From: Otis tarda
Taxonomy: Eukaryota; Chordata; Aves; Otidiformes; Otididae
Assembly: GCA_026413225.1 (NCBI GenBank)
Contig: CM048552.1
Span: 144,907,053-144,971,052, forward strand
Length of the DNA: 64,000 nucleotides
Direction: 5' to 3'
In this document: piece after piece, positions 1-15,100 of the stretch
How positions within the stretch are numbered: the first letter of the stretch is position 1
Layout: every line of letters begins with the position of its first letter
Notes under the pieces: model-generated
Database searches by the model: none
Seen by the model: the letters and a program-made list of their open reading frames with translations, nothing else
What the model was told of the DNA's origin: nothing
Program-made: the position numbers and the translations under genes

Positions 1-1854
1 ATTTTAGATGTTGGGAAGTAAATATTTTTCTGCTACAGCATGTTTTGGGTTTTTTCACCACTTGGCAAGCACTGGTATTTGGGGGATTTGTGTTTTGTTT
101 TGGTTATTCTTCTACAATATTTAGGATGAAGTAGAAATTAGCTTTGCTACCAACACCTTGCAGATATGCAAACACAAAATGCTTCAACTTGTCAAAACAA
201 GTTATTTTTTGCATCAGTATTCTTGAGTTTATTTTCTGCTTACATGTTTTCAGAAAAAGAGTGTTTCTTACCAGCTGCTGTGGACAAAACATTGTGTCTG
301 GCAGATCAACAAACTGATGGCTTTTTATTTAGTACTGTAGAGGTCAGCTATAAGAGAGACAGTTGGAGAAAAATAGGCAAAACTTGATTATTAGAAGGCC
401 ACTTAAGATAAGACCAATGTTAAGATAAATTAAAAAACAGGGCAAAAGACAAATGTGGTTCTGACCTCTAATGCCAGAAAAATGACTTGTTAATGCTTAT
501 AACTGGGCCTTGAAATGAGCCCTGGGAGGAGACTGGGGCTCCATTATGGTTTTGATTTACACCCAGCCCTTGATTTCTTTTGTTGATAGACAGTTTTCTA
601 TATCATGACAGACTAATTTTGCTTCAGAGGCACATGAACTCTCCCTGCAGCAAGATGGGAACATCACCTGTAAGAGAAAGCCAGCAGTCCCAAGGCAAGC
701 TATATCCTCCCCAAGTCAGGGCTTTAAGGGCATTGGTGAATGATAGGCTTACTGTATCCTTCCTGTTCATCCAGAGCACTGTTAAATCTCCCATCCGTGC
801 TACAGTTGTGTTCCTCTCTCCTCGCTTTCTTCTTTCCTTGTTTGTTACTTGTTGAACTGCTGAAAGACCTTCAAGCATTTTGGGAAAAGAGGATGGCATT
901 GAATCTTAAACACACTTACAGGGAGTCAGCAGATCTCTACTGGGGTCTTCAACGGGATCTTGAGCAAGTTACATAACCCTTTCTGTGCGTCAAAGTCATA
1001 GTCTACCAAATGGGAACAGCATGATTTATTTCACTGGGTTTTTGAAGTTTGAACTGGGATTTTTAAAAGAGGTCTTTGTTGTGATTTGCTTCCTCTTAAA
1101 AGTGAATGGGAGTTCAGTGTCTTGATTTTCTCATTTCAGGGATTTTCAAAGCAGCTATCTTATGTGGAAAAGCTTGACTTTTTATTTTTTCCTTTGATTT
1201 TGGGGTTATTAGTGATCTGATTTCAAGATATCTTTAAATGGAGTAAAAAATAAATTATGGAGAAACTACAGTCCCAGTTATAAAGAAAACTGTATCTATC
1301 ATCCATAGTCCCAGCACTACTGTGGTAAATATATTACAGTTACTCTACTTCTCCCATAATTCTTAGGGAAACTCTGAAAAAAAAAGATTTTAAAGGGACA
1401 TTTTCAAGCACCCCAGAAAAAGGTGGGCATTTAGTTAAGACAAAGCAAAACGTTTGGAAGTGCCACGTGCAGAAATAACCACTTTCAGAAATGCTTCTTC
1501 ACTGAAAAAAATGTTACTGCACGATAACAGTTACAAATAATCCTGTGAAATATTTGTTCCAAAGGTCAAATAAAAAAAAAAAGACTTCAAAGCAAAAATG
1601 GGTAATACTGAAACTGTCTCTAGCAGGTTTATTCTGAAAATATTTCCGAAGATGATAAACTTTTCTCGTGCAACAGTCTCACAGGTTTTTACTGTAGGTA
1701 GCGTTCTGCAAACATCTAGATATTAGGATCACTTATATCATCAGACTAAAAATGGGGTGAGTGTTTTTGGAAAACTTGTTTGCACGATGTGCTGATAAGT
1801 GAGTGAAACATTAAGCTCCACTCTGTGTTCACTTAGCTTCCCTAGGATTGGACT

Positions 1855-2112
1855 GTGCAATGGTTTTAAACTGAAAGAGGGCAGATTTAGATTGCACATT
1901 AAGAAGAAATTTTTTACAATGAGGGTGGTGGAACACTGGAACAGGTTGCCCAGAGAAGCTGTGGATGCCCCGTCATTGGAGGTGTTCAAAGTCAGGTTGG
2001 AAGGGGCTTTGAGCTACTTGATGTGATGAAAGATGTCTCTTCCCATGGCAGAGGGAGTTGGACTAGTTGATATTTGAAGGTCCCTTCTACCCTAAACCGT
2101 TCTGTGATTCTA
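1855..2112 (+). mobile_element. CR1 LINE, 3'-end fragment (sense)
   Basis: The stretch matches the CR1 3' region in sense orientation. It has AAGAAATTTTTTACAATGAG, then GGAACAGGTTGCCCAGAGAA, a TGGATGCCCC block, GGTGTTCAAAGTCAGGTTGG, and the terminal AAGGTCCCTTCTACC ending in TTCTGTGATTCT. It is about 258 bp and strongly 5'-truncated, as is usual for CR1. It shows many substitutions against the other copies here, so it is fairly old. It is the only CR1 in the window in the same orientation as ATP10A. Confidence 0.9.
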
Positions 2113-5100
2113 GGCAGCAGAATAAAAGACTTCCACATGAGTATCTGATCAGAGGGAAAGCTGAGATTCCTAGAGAGGGTGAGAGTAAGACTTTAATTAT
2201 CCCCTATATCCACCAGCCAAGCTGTCTTTAAACTGCTGAAGTTGCTTGGTGTTCTCTGAAAGCATCTAGAGCAGCATGAGATTTGTCTTGCTTAGCTTCA
2301 CTTATTTGGATATTAGGCATTCAGTCACACCAAACTCTTAGACCTCCTCACTAGCCTGGGCAGAAAGACAGGCATCTCCAGAGATCTGTTTATCCCATCC
2401 ATCTTCTGCTGGGAAGAATCACCCGCCAGAAGTGATCCCTCATCCACCTTGCCGTCTGCTGTGGAGATGTCTAGGCAAGTAGAGCTGATGAGATCCCTCA
2501 CATCTGGAGAGCTGAAATAAGGTGAAATGAAAACGTCTCACCAGGAGAGTGAATGTGGACGTGCGTAAAGGTGCTCTTAACAGGAAAGTACTTTACCTTT
2601 TTACTGATGGTAAGAAAATTGAATCATACTAACAGATCTGTCACCTGCTTGTTTGACTTTGTTGTAAATTTCAAATTTTGTTACAAATTCTAGCCTAAAT
2701 GTTACTGAGTTTTAGGCCTAATTACTGCTGTTTTATTGCTTTATACAAGCCAGGGATGTGCTCTCTCAGAAGCAGCTCTTCTCGTTGTGCTGCATCTATA
2801 ACTAAGCTGCTCATCAGCACCAAATCCCACGCTACATTATAGGCCCAATTTTGTCAAAATTCCTGTAATTTTGTAGTGCACTGCTGTTTTTCTAACAATT
2901 GTCATGCATCATTTCTCACCAGAGATACTTGAATTTCCTGTGAAGTGTGATTGAAGCTAGCAAACCCAGCAGCAAGCCAGAAGTCCAGACCCCGACCATC
3001 CCAGGCTTGGGTCCAGCACGGTGCAAAGGGAGCCCTCTGATGTCAACCTCGTGTTGCCAGCAGATGGAGCCTTTCTGCCCGTGTCCCTCTGCCACCACTC
3101 TCACATAGGCTTTCAAAAGCTTGGGCATATCTGAGTCCACTCAGATCTACTGGCAAAAGAAAGATGTTAGGTTAACCTTTGTGATATCCTTTTAAAAAAT
3201 GACTTGGGAGACCTCCTTACATTTCCTGAGCAGTACTCAGGTTTTCTTTGAGATACCAAAATGCTATTTATGGTCATCTATAATTAAGAAGTTTAAATTT
3301 ATAAATAGTCAGTGCTAAGGTCTTTCTGGCGAAGACTTTGATGATGCTGCAGGAAGCATTTCCCTATCAGATATATAGGCATTTTAAATGCTTCTCCATT
3401 TTCAATAGCATTGTCATCTCTGCAGAACGGTATCCTTCATAACATGGGGAAATGTCTGAAAATGTCATGTACTTCTAAGAGCCTGCCCGTTGCCCATGCT
3501 GTCTTCTGTGCCTCTGTAATATTTTGTAAACATTAGGCCATTTTGGGTGATACAAATGTTCTGCTTTATGTAGAAGGGGAAGAGAGATTGCTAAAGAGCT
3601 GATAGAGATATATTGTTCTGTGAAGAAATACAGAAATGGAAAATTTCATCCAGTATGACTTTCTCTAGATTCTTTTGGTTGGAATGCACATCTTTGTGCC
3701 TCTTTCCAAGCCTTCAGTTTTCTCCTCGTGTTTTGTTCTTCACAGGGCAAGGGGGAGGGGAGGAAAGGAGGACAAGATTATACATTAAATGGAAAAAGAA
3801 GGAGCAGTTTTATTTTTCAGAATGGAATATGCATGTTGTTCAATGACCGAGAAAAATAAGCCACATGTACAAGATTTAAACTTTAAAAATGAAGGACATC
3901 TTTCCTACTAGACCTATATAGAAGAGCTTCGGACTGTACTTCAGGTATAGGAGTGAATGCTGGGACTCAACGATGTTGGAGTGTGTTCCCTTCCCCAGCT
4001 CTGACATTCTGCCTGTGTGCTCTTGGATGTTTTCTCCTGAAATGCACCCAGCAGTAGTTTTCCACCTGCATCTACAAATCCCAAGAGATGCGGGAGGCAT
4101 TACGCATGGGTTCTATGGAAGGTAAAAACAAGCTTATTGTCAGTAGGCTTGAAATGCTGGATCTGTACTTGACTAGAAGAATATTTGCATGTAAAAAATA
4201 AGACAAACCTCAAAAACCTCTGCTATCATTTATGCAAAGTGAAATGATAAATTTTCTGATGTCCGGTGTTTGGGACCAAAGCCTGGTTCACACTGCAAAG
4301 ACTACAAGACAAGCTGTTTATTTGAACCTATTCAGTTCTGCTGTTTTGATACATCCCAGCTGAGTTGTTGCCCCAGCACCTTTTTGTGCAATTTGAGAAC
4401 AGTACGAATACAGCAAGTGGACAAAATCTAATTTGGTGCATTCTACTAAAAAAAAAAAAAAAGTACTCAGTCATTCTGTTATCACACTTACTGCTGTCAC
4501 CCCATTGTTTATTTCCAGACCATGCGATGATGAACATAAGACATTTTTCATGTTTCTTCAGAGTGAGAAGCTGTAAGTTTGTTCTCTAAATACAACCTGA
4601 GCAGACTTGTAGGAAGGGCTGAGGTGCATGTTTTCTTTAAGGAGGACTGTGCAGCATGCCTCAAACAGAGAGATCCTTACTCATCAGCTAAGGATGATGA
4701 ATAAAGCCTCTTTCCTCCAAAGAGCGCTTCATTGCTTTCTCTGGGAGGGTGAGGGGGGGGAAGACGCCAAATGAACGAACATAACATGGAAGTGTTCCAA
4801 CTATCTGTATAAGTTTTGTTTTCACACTGTGCTTCAATCTTATTACAGCTTTTGAGGAATAACAGTGATAGTCAGACGTTCCTCAGATGGGAAGTGATTA
4901 GGATGTGAATTGCTGCAGAAAAACACTAATGACATGGCAGGTGTTTTGAAAGAAAGCTGCTCTAACCTTTCAGATTGTAGAGGCATCCCAGTAATTCTAA
5001 GAATCACAGTCTACAAATGCCTAATTTCACTATTGCATTCTTAAATAAGAGAAGAAGAAAGGCGTGAGAAAGCTGAATTTTGAAAGACATTCTTCTACAA

Positions 5101-8100
5101 ATTAGCAGCTTCCTATTTCTGATCTGTCACTAAGAAATAAGGTCATTCATATGTTTCAGGACCTCAGTGCCTCAACGTAGTGTTGCTAGCATTGATGGGC
5201 ACTCCAGGTGCAAAGTTTAGTAAATGTCTAGGAATCAGAAGTAATGTGGACAGTTAGAGTAAATAAAATCAATCTATTTGTCGTCTTTTCATACCATAGA
5301 TTACATGTTGCTTTATTACTTTAGCACAGTGTTCTGTTTTTCACTACTTGCTAAGCACTATATTTTGCCTTTAGTTTTCATGGAAATCAGCTATTAATAT
5401 AGGGTGAAATCTGCAGTTGCAAACATTGTGCAAGATATTGTAAGCACAGTGAGAATCAAACCTATTCCCACCCATTCTAGCACAGGAGCATAGGGGTTAG
5501 TTCAGAGACTTTTGCTTGGCAGAAATCTGAATGCACCAGAGAGCTGTTCCAAAGCACACGGAAATCCCTGCTAAAAACCTCAGTGACTTCAGTTAATTTG
5601 GGATAAAGCACTGGGACTTTCCTGAAAGGAAAAAAATGGCAAATATTTCTAATGGAGTTAACAAAGGAGACCGCTTTGTTCTCCAACATTACTTTTAAGG
5701 AGCTGCTAGAGACCAAAAAGCATTTATAATTTGATTAGTTTGATGTCTAGGATTTTTTTTCCTGCTTACTCTTTTTAGATAATGGGGGGGAAAAAAGATA
5801 TTTTCTTACAAGCTTACTCCAGATTGATTGCAGATAAATTAAAGAGCTTTGATGTGGACAGCAAAGCATACTTACTGATCTAATAACAAATACAAGTGTT
5901 CTTGGAAAAAAAACTCTTGGGCGTATACTGAAATTTCATGTTTGTTTTTCTCCCATTTTTTGAATAATAATAAATGAAACCCATTTTTTTTTTTTCCTAA
6001 ATGTTTCTTCAGGCTGATTGTTCTGCTTCAGCTAAGCACACTCTCTATGGCAGAAAGGATAAACAAGTACAGCTTTGTACTTTATCCAGAACAAGAGACC
6101 CTACGTTCAAAACTCTCATCATAAAAGCCGCTGAGAACTTAACCTGACTTACATTGCCGTTGCTTGGCTTTTGTTGCCCGTAAGGCTTACTAATACCAGG
6201 CCTATTTCCTCTTACAGTTGCCAACATTAAGAAAGAATATATAGAGATTAGAAAATTTTCCTGTTTGTCCTGAAATTTAAGGGTAAAAGATCAAATTTCC
6301 ATTCCTCTGGTTGTTGTTAGCCTTTCTTCTTTAGAGGGAGGAGCTGTGAATTACAGCAATGCCTGATGATAAGCTCCTATGTGCTCTTTTAGCTGACTGT
6401 ATGGTGGTGCATTTTCAAGTTGCTGGTGCTCAGCATATTGAAAATGAGGACACTTGCTTAGGCCTTGGAAGGACATAGATGTCAGTGCCTTACTGAGCTC
6501 AGTGGGGATAGAAACTTTCCTGCCAGTAGAAGCACAGGGCTGCTTAGACACTGTAGTGTCAGGGTCTTAATTTTCAGAAACTATGTTACTGCATGACTCA
6601 AGTGGAACTGGCTCACAATGCCCTGTCCCTGCTACCTCTCGAATGGCCTCCTTCTTGTGTCTGTCACACTCAGCCTATGCTGCTTGTCCAGACTACTGCT
6701 ATCAGAATGGTGCCCTACTGTACCTTTCTCCAGTCCTTAGAAACCCCATTCTTTCCAGCCTTCGTTTTTCATGGACAGTTTTATTCCGACTTGGTCTTGT
6801 CCAAGGATTTCCCTCATAGTTAAATAGCCATCCTCTTCCTCTCTTGTTTGCTCTCATGGACGCAACCAAGCCATTCTCTGGGCTTTGTTTTGTGCACCAA
6901 GAAAAGCAAGCAGAGGTAGGTGAAAATGAATTTTTCTTTGGTTTACCTTTAGATCATTTTAAAAGCTCAAAATTAAATCGAATGCTTTTTGATGGACACA
7001 AAATGATACTTTTCCCCCACAATTTGATCACTGAAAACCTTGAAGCTGTTCTTCATTCTGGGTGAATCACTTTTAAATTCTAAAGTCATTAGGGAAAAAC
7101 AGTTTGAAACAAAAATTGGTTTAAACAAGAAAAACATCAGACTTCTGAAAATTACGATCTGTCTGCCACCAGGCATCTTTAAGAGTCACTGCTTGCTGAG
7201 GAATAGCCCTCCCTTTAATTTTTCTTTCTCAGTTAATCCCTGTTGCCTGTCTCTCATAGTTTGACACCTGTTCTCTGGGCTCTGTCCTGAGCCCGGGTGA
7301 CAAGACCATATACAACAGGGCCTTTTGCCATGGAAGTAATGCTTTTCTCACTGCCTTTAACATACCAGCCTTTTGGAACCCTGGACTTTGGAAGGATAAA
7401 GCCTCTCTAATATTCAATTTGTAATAAATTATCAGTTGTTTTTGAAAACACAAATTCCTGCTTTCCAGTGGTTAAGTTCCATTTGGAGATTCTTGGTTTT
7501 TGTTTGTTCCAATAGTTATTATTGTTGGGGAAATAACTTACCTTAAAATGTGTGCTGTGCCTAGCTGCTGAGTTAAGAGAGGCTGGTTCTATTGAGAAGT
7601 AGAAGCCCAAGGGATTTTTTTTGTTCTTTTGGTGTTTCTTTTTTTTAAAAATTCCCTGAAGATATCTAGTAGATTTCTGAAGTGGCTGACTCCAGAACTC
7701 CTAATGAAAACCAGAATAGAACAAAGTTGTTGGGAGACATGTAAACCTCATACTAGTTTGGAAGGAGTAAATATTTATCCAGGGAGAAGAAGACTTATTT
7801 TAAGACTGACCTAATTTATTACTTAGGAAAACCACCTTTCGGTATCCACCCTGCAGCCAAGAATTGTCTTTCGTTTTCCTAGGGAATATTATAGTTTAAG
7901 AAATGAACCACACAACCCAGAATATACCAGCAGGGGCAGTGTCCCAGAATGGAACTACTTGTTAAACTCATTTATTCTTCTAACTGACCATTCTGAAGGT
8001 ATGGCAACGCATTAAGGACAAAGCTGGATCACTGAAAGGTCATGGCTCTCGGAGACAGTAGCTGTAGTGGGATGCACTCCGGTCAGATTTGGGTTTCACA

Positions 8101-11100
8101 GGACACTTGTCCATGACAGACATCTTCATTTAGCAGTTTTGATTAATACCTCATTTTTAAGCTACATGCCAAGCAAGTGCCTGGAAAAATCAGTAGTGGA
8201 GAGTGTGAAGGGGTCAGGGAGGTTGTTTTTATTTTCCCCATTTCATACTCAGTTAAGTAAAATACTGGATGAGGCAGAGGATCAGAAACATGATGAAGTT
8301 TCTTATTTGCAGTTGGTTGATTTTTTGGTTTGTTTGTTGGGTTTTCTTTTTAATCAATGCAGACTAGTAACAATAAGTATCATATCATATTTGCTGATAG
8401 CGATTGAAGTGCCAGATAGTTTGCGGTCCTAGTGAGGCTTGGAGAAAGAACTGCTTTCCTCCAGTAGAAACATCCTCTCTGACGTAGAGCAGAGGACAGC
8501 AGTGTGGTTACACATCCTGTTCTAGCTGCAACTCAGCCCTGCAGATGTGGTTACCCCCAGGACTCTCTTCCACCCCCTCAGCTGCTCAGCTTAACTGCTT
8601 TTAAGGTCACTTCCTAGTTCAGTTCACTCAAAATGATCCAGATGTGCTTCAGCACTTCTAACACTGGGATTCTTTTTTTTTTAACTGACCTGACCTGAGA
8701 AGCAGCTGCACCAGCAGTTGTGCCAGTAATCCGACTGATCAGTCATCTATTACAGGAAAGTACTGGTGAGCAGTCTGGTGAGCTGCAGAGGGTAACCATT
8801 CAACTTAGCCAGTACTCAGAACAGGCAAAGCTACTGCAGTATCTTCCTAGAGCAGTGCAGGGAAAACATGAAGTACCACTGCCTCTGCTGTGCTAGTGCT
8901 TGGGATGAGCCACGAGGCTATCCAGCCTTTCCCTTCCTCAAGTCTGAATGAAATACAAGTTTCTGTCAACATATGTGGGTGCTGCTTGGGCGTAACAGTA
9001 GTCCCAGTCTAGTAGTCTATGCTAATGCATTTGCTGCCCAGATATAAAACACCTGATGGACTTGCATTTTTTTTCTCTGTTTGTGCCCCTTTGTACCACC
9101 CTAAATGTGCTTTCCCTCTTTCATGTGACAGCTCCCAGTATTTATAAGGTTATCACATCTCTGCAGCTGATTTGAATGCATTGTACAACACAGTTATTTT
9201 TATATTTCCTCATAAAGACCTTTCCATGTTTGTGTTCTCTGAACTCTGCCCAGATTCTCATCCCTTTCATTCCACTGTTGAGGTCCCTGGCAATATTTCA
9301 AACTGCAGAGCGGTAAGAGGAGTAGAAATCCCTGCTAGATGATGGGATCATCTGTGTTTAGCTAGAAATTGTGCTGACCTTCAACTGTTGTGTTTCAAGA
9401 TAGCATTGCCATCCACACCCTCATCTAGCATGAGCTTCATTGTATTCTCACATCCTAATCTCTGTGTCATCTAGACTAGAGCAGAAGATTTCACAGGTCT
9501 TTTTCACCCACAATCTACAAGCCCATGCTTGTGTGTTCTCACTTCATTTCTTCTTCATATACATAATTGCCAGAGAGGTTCCTCAGTGCTGCTTACAGTG
9601 ATAAGAAGTTTTATACTTAACCTGAGTATCTTGTGTCTTTCCGCAAGCATTGAATTAGGAATTTCTGCCTGAAATGAGGAGCTGTCTTAAAAACTGACTG
9701 AATACAACCTAGTGCTAATGAAACCATCAGTTTAATTTAACATGGCTATGCCTGTGTAATAAAGCGGATTGGAGATAACTTACCTCAGTAGGTCCTGTAC
9801 TCCATGTATTTGATGGGTCTGGTTTACCATGGTGCATGCCACTGCCTACAGACCATTAGCTTTGATGGTGACTAAAACTGGAGTTAATCAAGCACTCCTC
9901 TGTGACTCTCTCTCGCTACTTCATACACTGTTGTTTGTTGTTAACCTATGTCAACAGCCCTTCCAGTAATTTATAAGTCATATTACACTGCTCTTTACAC
10001 ATGATACTATTAAAAGTAACATTTCCAGAAAGCTTTTGTGAAATACTATATTGATGACAGCACTTACAGTCAGACTTCTGTGTACTCTTTTTTTTTCTTG
10101 TAGTTTTAAGCTTTTGGAAATGCAATCACATTTAGAATTACGTCCTTGTAGGTATTTTTCTGCAGCTGTTTATTGCCAGAGAGGCCAGCCAAAAAGCTAC
10201 AATTGCCATCAGTGAGAATTTTGACACATAACTCTTTGAGAGGTCTATGATTCTTTTGTCATTGTTACTCATTCTAGCACTTAATGTATTTCTTCACGTA
10301 TTACACTGTCACCCTAAAAATAGGATTGCAAGTTTTGAAACTCATAGTACCCAATTCTTTTTTTAAGTTTTGAAAAAAAAAGGGGGGATTTTGAGTATAT
10401 CTGTATAATCCCCTGTTACACTGGTGACAAAATCTAGACTCATGTCTCTCATAATTATGTCACTTCAATTAAAAAACACCATAATAGTCCACATCTTTCC
10501 ATAAATTCCAGAGTTTCTCATGGACTGCAACAATTTTTTTTTTGTTGTTAAAAATTGGCTAAATACTATCAAGTAATAATCAGTACAATACAATCAGTAA
10601 TTTCATTTAGAGAGAGTTATTCCTCCATACAAAGACATATACAGTGACCTTGGTAAGTGATCTACATTAGGCATAGAGTTGAATGAGGCACACTAGCAGT
10701 TAAAATCATCACGGTCCCCAGGCAGTTACATCTTTTCTCATTTTTCTACTAAGCTATTTTAGAAAAATATAAAAGCATATGATTCTGCTTGAAGCAGGGA
10801 GTCCATATCTTTGTATAAAAAGGAGCCATAGGTTTTTACTGTAAAGGAATCAGAGAATTCACTTCCATAGTTTGTAGGCATTATTATCAAACTTTAACTT
10901 TGGCTAATTTCTTAGATTTTTTCAAAGTAATTCATTAACCTTAGAGAAACACCTTTTTGTAATTTCTGATCTATATGCAATAGGTTATGTTAGACTAGGA
11001 ATAATAGATTTGGTGATACTTAGAGATGGTATTCCATTTTCTGTTGAAATATGGACAGTCTGTCTATCCTGAGCCCTTAAGACGGGTTCCCATTGAAAGC

Positions 11101-12175
11101 AAAATGACAGCTACGTCATTAAAATGTCCCAGCTTTTTTGAGATAGGGAGATCTGACACTTGAGGAGAATATGCAACCTAACTACCTACTTCTGCAGATT
11201 TCTTAAAAGTGAGATGACATGATTTTAAAATACTTCATTTCAGTGCTTTATGTTCTGGCAACTTTGATTGTTTTCTACTATTTCATACTTTTTTCCTTTT
11301 AGAAAACAAGGAATCATCTTGGTTCGTTTTCTCTGGATTTCAGGTGATGATGATGGTGTTGACCTCATGCCAAACACAACTTGCCTTGGTTTAGGCTGAC
11401 TGGTCAGTTCTAACCAGCAGCCTGTCACTAGTTTGACCCTGAGCATTTGTGTAAATTTGTAGCTGGTAGATGCTGGAATTTGGCTAAGGCTCTCTCAGTT
11501 TCAGTGCCTTGCTGGACAGATTCACAGTCTGTGGTAAACCTAGGATTGTCTGAGTCCCACACCCATATTTAAAACCTTTCATTTTGAAGCTGTACTGTGC
11601 ATGCTAGCTCAAATAAATAATCGCTTGATACAAACAAGTTTTGAAGTCCAATCTGGGCTTCTGTGGCTTGAAATGTCTTGTAATGTTTTGCTGGGGAAAT
11701 ATGGAGTCCAGCCTGAGCCCTGAGCACCTGAGTCCAGCTAAATACTGAATAACTCTAGTTGTCAGCAGATAGAGCTCTGCTGAGCTCAGTGTTGAAGTTT
11801 CAAGTCATTAAACTGAGTGCAGATTACTCAGTTCACTGTAAGATTAAATCATTTGAGGCTTTCTGACTGAAAGATGACTATCAGTATGTGCATGTGAAAA
11901 GATAAAATATTTTCACTGAAAATTGGGATCCTGCTGCATTCCTACTTTCTGATATGCTGCCATGCTTCACTTATCTCTCTGTTAAGGGTTGAAGAAGACG
12001 CAAAGAATACTATATCTGGGTTGACCAGCTAGAATGATACAGTCTGCTCTTTAGTTTTCAATTGCTGGCTGTAAACCATACTAATCATAAAATCCCAGTC
12101 TATGAATTACATCATTTTACCTTTATCCTTCAGGAAGACTTTTCAGTCTCACCATCCTCAGTCTCCAAATTGATT

Positions 12176-12194
12176 AAAAAAAAAAAAAAAAAAA
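12176..12194. repeat. Poly-A run
   Basis: Nineteen consecutive A residues lie in intron 1. The sequence just upstream is not recognisably a retrotransposed gene or LINE end, and no flanking duplication is evident. Confidence 0.85.
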
Positions 12195-15100
12195 GTTCAA
12201 ATTGATTCTAAATCAAAGCAGGAAAAATGGATCTATATAGTTTCTGTAATGTTTCCCAAATGAACTGATGTGGAAGCAAAGTGTGATTGATAACAAAGTG
12301 TAATAGGATGTATTGTACATATCGTACATGTAAAAATATTTCTAGTTCCTTTAGTTTTATATTTCATTAAATGTACAGAACTCAAGATTATTTACCAAGT
12401 GAACTAAAGCTGACTGTGAAAGCCACAAATAAGGAAATTTGTTTTCCCTCCGTAAGTTTCTCAGGAGAAACTGAGAAAGTCTCACTGCTCTTAGGTGGAT
12501 CTTTGCAACACTGACAATAAAATACAACATTTTGCTGCAGCCTGTCTCTGAAAACTAGTATGCCCTGTATATGAAACTGAGTGTGAATAGTCCATTGAGA
12601 TGCTCTTTAATGTCTCCTGTCTGCTTTCCTGAAAGTCACTCCAAGAGTGACTCTCAACATGTATTCAGCATGTGAATTTATTTTGCAGTCCACATCTCTA
12701 AACACCATTGTGGACCTCAAACTGGTAGGGTCTCAAAACTAGTGTGGCAGATTCAGAAGATAGAAATGCACAGTACTGCCCTGTTTTGCAGTCTTAGCGA
12801 TAAAGCTTAGGAGTCCCCAGCAAAAGTAGAGTCACAGAAGTAACAACCTTTTATTACCAGCCAGCCTTAGTTTTTCCCCATTTCAAATTGCTGACTGAAT
12901 TTTTCTAAAAATAGAACTTCTACTCTCTTGCTTAGGTTAAAGGAAGTTTTCTTTAACAGCCCTTGCTCTATGTTTTCAAATGGCCATTAGTTCAACTTCT
13001 CTGCTTTTAATCTTCTTTACAGGCTTTCCTACATTTATACTTCACAGTTTTCTCTTCTGTATGTATGTATCTCGTGTCCCTCTTCTGATCTCTCTGTCCC
13101 CATCCAGCGGACTCTTCTGCTGTCTGTCTCTTCATCAGCGTCTGAGACGTACATGTAAAATTGGGGTTCTCCAAAAAGGATGGAAACCCAGCCTGGAACG
13201 GATCTACTTACTGACAGAAAGATGGTAAGAAAGGAGAGAAATCTTTCATTTTCCTTGTGAAAAATGAATTTATAGACTGGCAAATGCTTAGGATTAGAAA
13301 CCCTCTTTTAGTCTGAATTGAAAATTAGTTGCATTGTAACTAAGCTGGTTTGATTCCCCAGGTACCTTTCCCAAATATAGCTCCATTGGACAAAGTGCCA
13401 AATGGAGTTTCTTGCAGGAGTCTCGTTTGGTGCTGCTTTAGACTAAGGCAGATGAACGGAGTGTTAGAAACAGTGGCCTGGTCTTCCCTAGTGGGTTGCC
13501 AGCTGCCATAGAGTAGCATATAGGCAGTAGCATAGGCTGTAGAAACCTGTTCACTAGAGAATGCCACCCGTTCCCATGGTTCATTTGACAGTCTCCAAAG
13601 ACTAAATATTCACGTAATTAATACGTCATAGTAAACTGTATGTTAGAAATTAATAGGTATGTGATAGACACTTTTACCCTTGCAGAACACAGTGGTTTCC
13701 ATTTATTTTTAGAATTTATCAGGTTGGATTTTTTTAAGACATGCTCTGGAGTCACAGAAGGAATTTGGGGCAGCCTCTCAAATTAAGATCATGTCACTGT
13801 TTCTGCTTTGTCCTGTTGTTTGAAAAGATGAAGGAAAATGATGCTCTGTATGTGGAGTTCTCAAACAAGATTTTGGGCCAGTAACAATTTTTTTTTTCTC
13901 TTCTCAAACAAAAAATGACTGAAGATGCCTTCCTGTCCTCTATAAAACATTCTGCTTATTTTTATGCAAAATAAATGAATATAAGTCTAAAAATGTCAAG
14001 GAAACATATTTGTTTGGATTACGTTAAAAAAAATTACAATGTTTAGTTTAACTGTGAAGAATTTCTACATCTTTCTCACACCGGTCTCTTGATGTAATAC
14101 CAAAGCTCAACTAGCAGAGTAGGTCAGAGGTTTCTGAAAGTGCCAGTGGTGTATGGCTTTTGTCTCCATAGACAGACCAAGCTGTAGGCAGCACACAAGC
14201 TGGCAGCATGCTGATGGAGTGACTTGGTGTATGCTGGAAGACGTCTAGACTGAATTTCTGTCCTGGTGATATGAGTAACTCTTGACATATGTTTACAGAA
14301 GAAGTGGATTGTTTTGAGGATAGTCGGGAAAGCATTTTCAGAATTTGTACTATGTGTTCACAAAGTGGCTTAGTTTAAATTAGTATCTGCAAATAAAAGA
14401 TTATTTTCCTCTGATGAATAAGACCCACATCACAGGAGGATTGCAACCATGACTTTCAGTTATAAGAGTTTTATGAGCTGAGGTGTCTTCCTTACAAAGA
14501 ATTCTCCTTAGTTGACCTCAGTTATGGAAATAAATGCAATCCATTTAATGTCTGGAAAAGTGTTTTATCCATAAGAGGAGTCGTAAAAAAAATTATAATC
14601 AATCACAAGGTGCCAAAAAAAAAATCACCATCTACAGAGGTGTAGCAAAAGCTAGATAAGGAGGAGGAAGCTGCTTTGGAGAGGATTTAGCTTTCGACTG
14701 GCTCTAGCAAAGAAGAGCCATTGGGTTCAAAGTCATTAATTGCTAAGAGTAGAGAAGGAAAGTGACAAAAAAACCAATGTGGAAAATGGATGGAGGCAAG
14801 ACTGGAAATGAGTGTCTTGATAAGAGTTTGGCATTAGGGAGAGAAAGAAAGGCACACATTTAAGATGTAGTGGGTTTTTACTATGGGGAGAGAAGGAGTG
14901 AAAAATAACACTTAGTTTTGGGTTTGAGCAGTAGAAATTAAAATGGTGATGTACAAGGGGGAGAGAAAAGTCTGCAAAGGAAGTTTAAGAATTGGACTTT
15001 GAACGTGTTGAAATTCGGTAGAATTTCGGGTAGAATTTGTGCTGTGACCTATGTGCTCTCTAAAAAGCCACGATTAAAATATTTAAATTTCATTTTGAAC

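Noticed and set aside
8067..8432. 121-codon + strand frame
   Set aside because: No domain or family resemblance, and at the chance upper limit; treated as intron.
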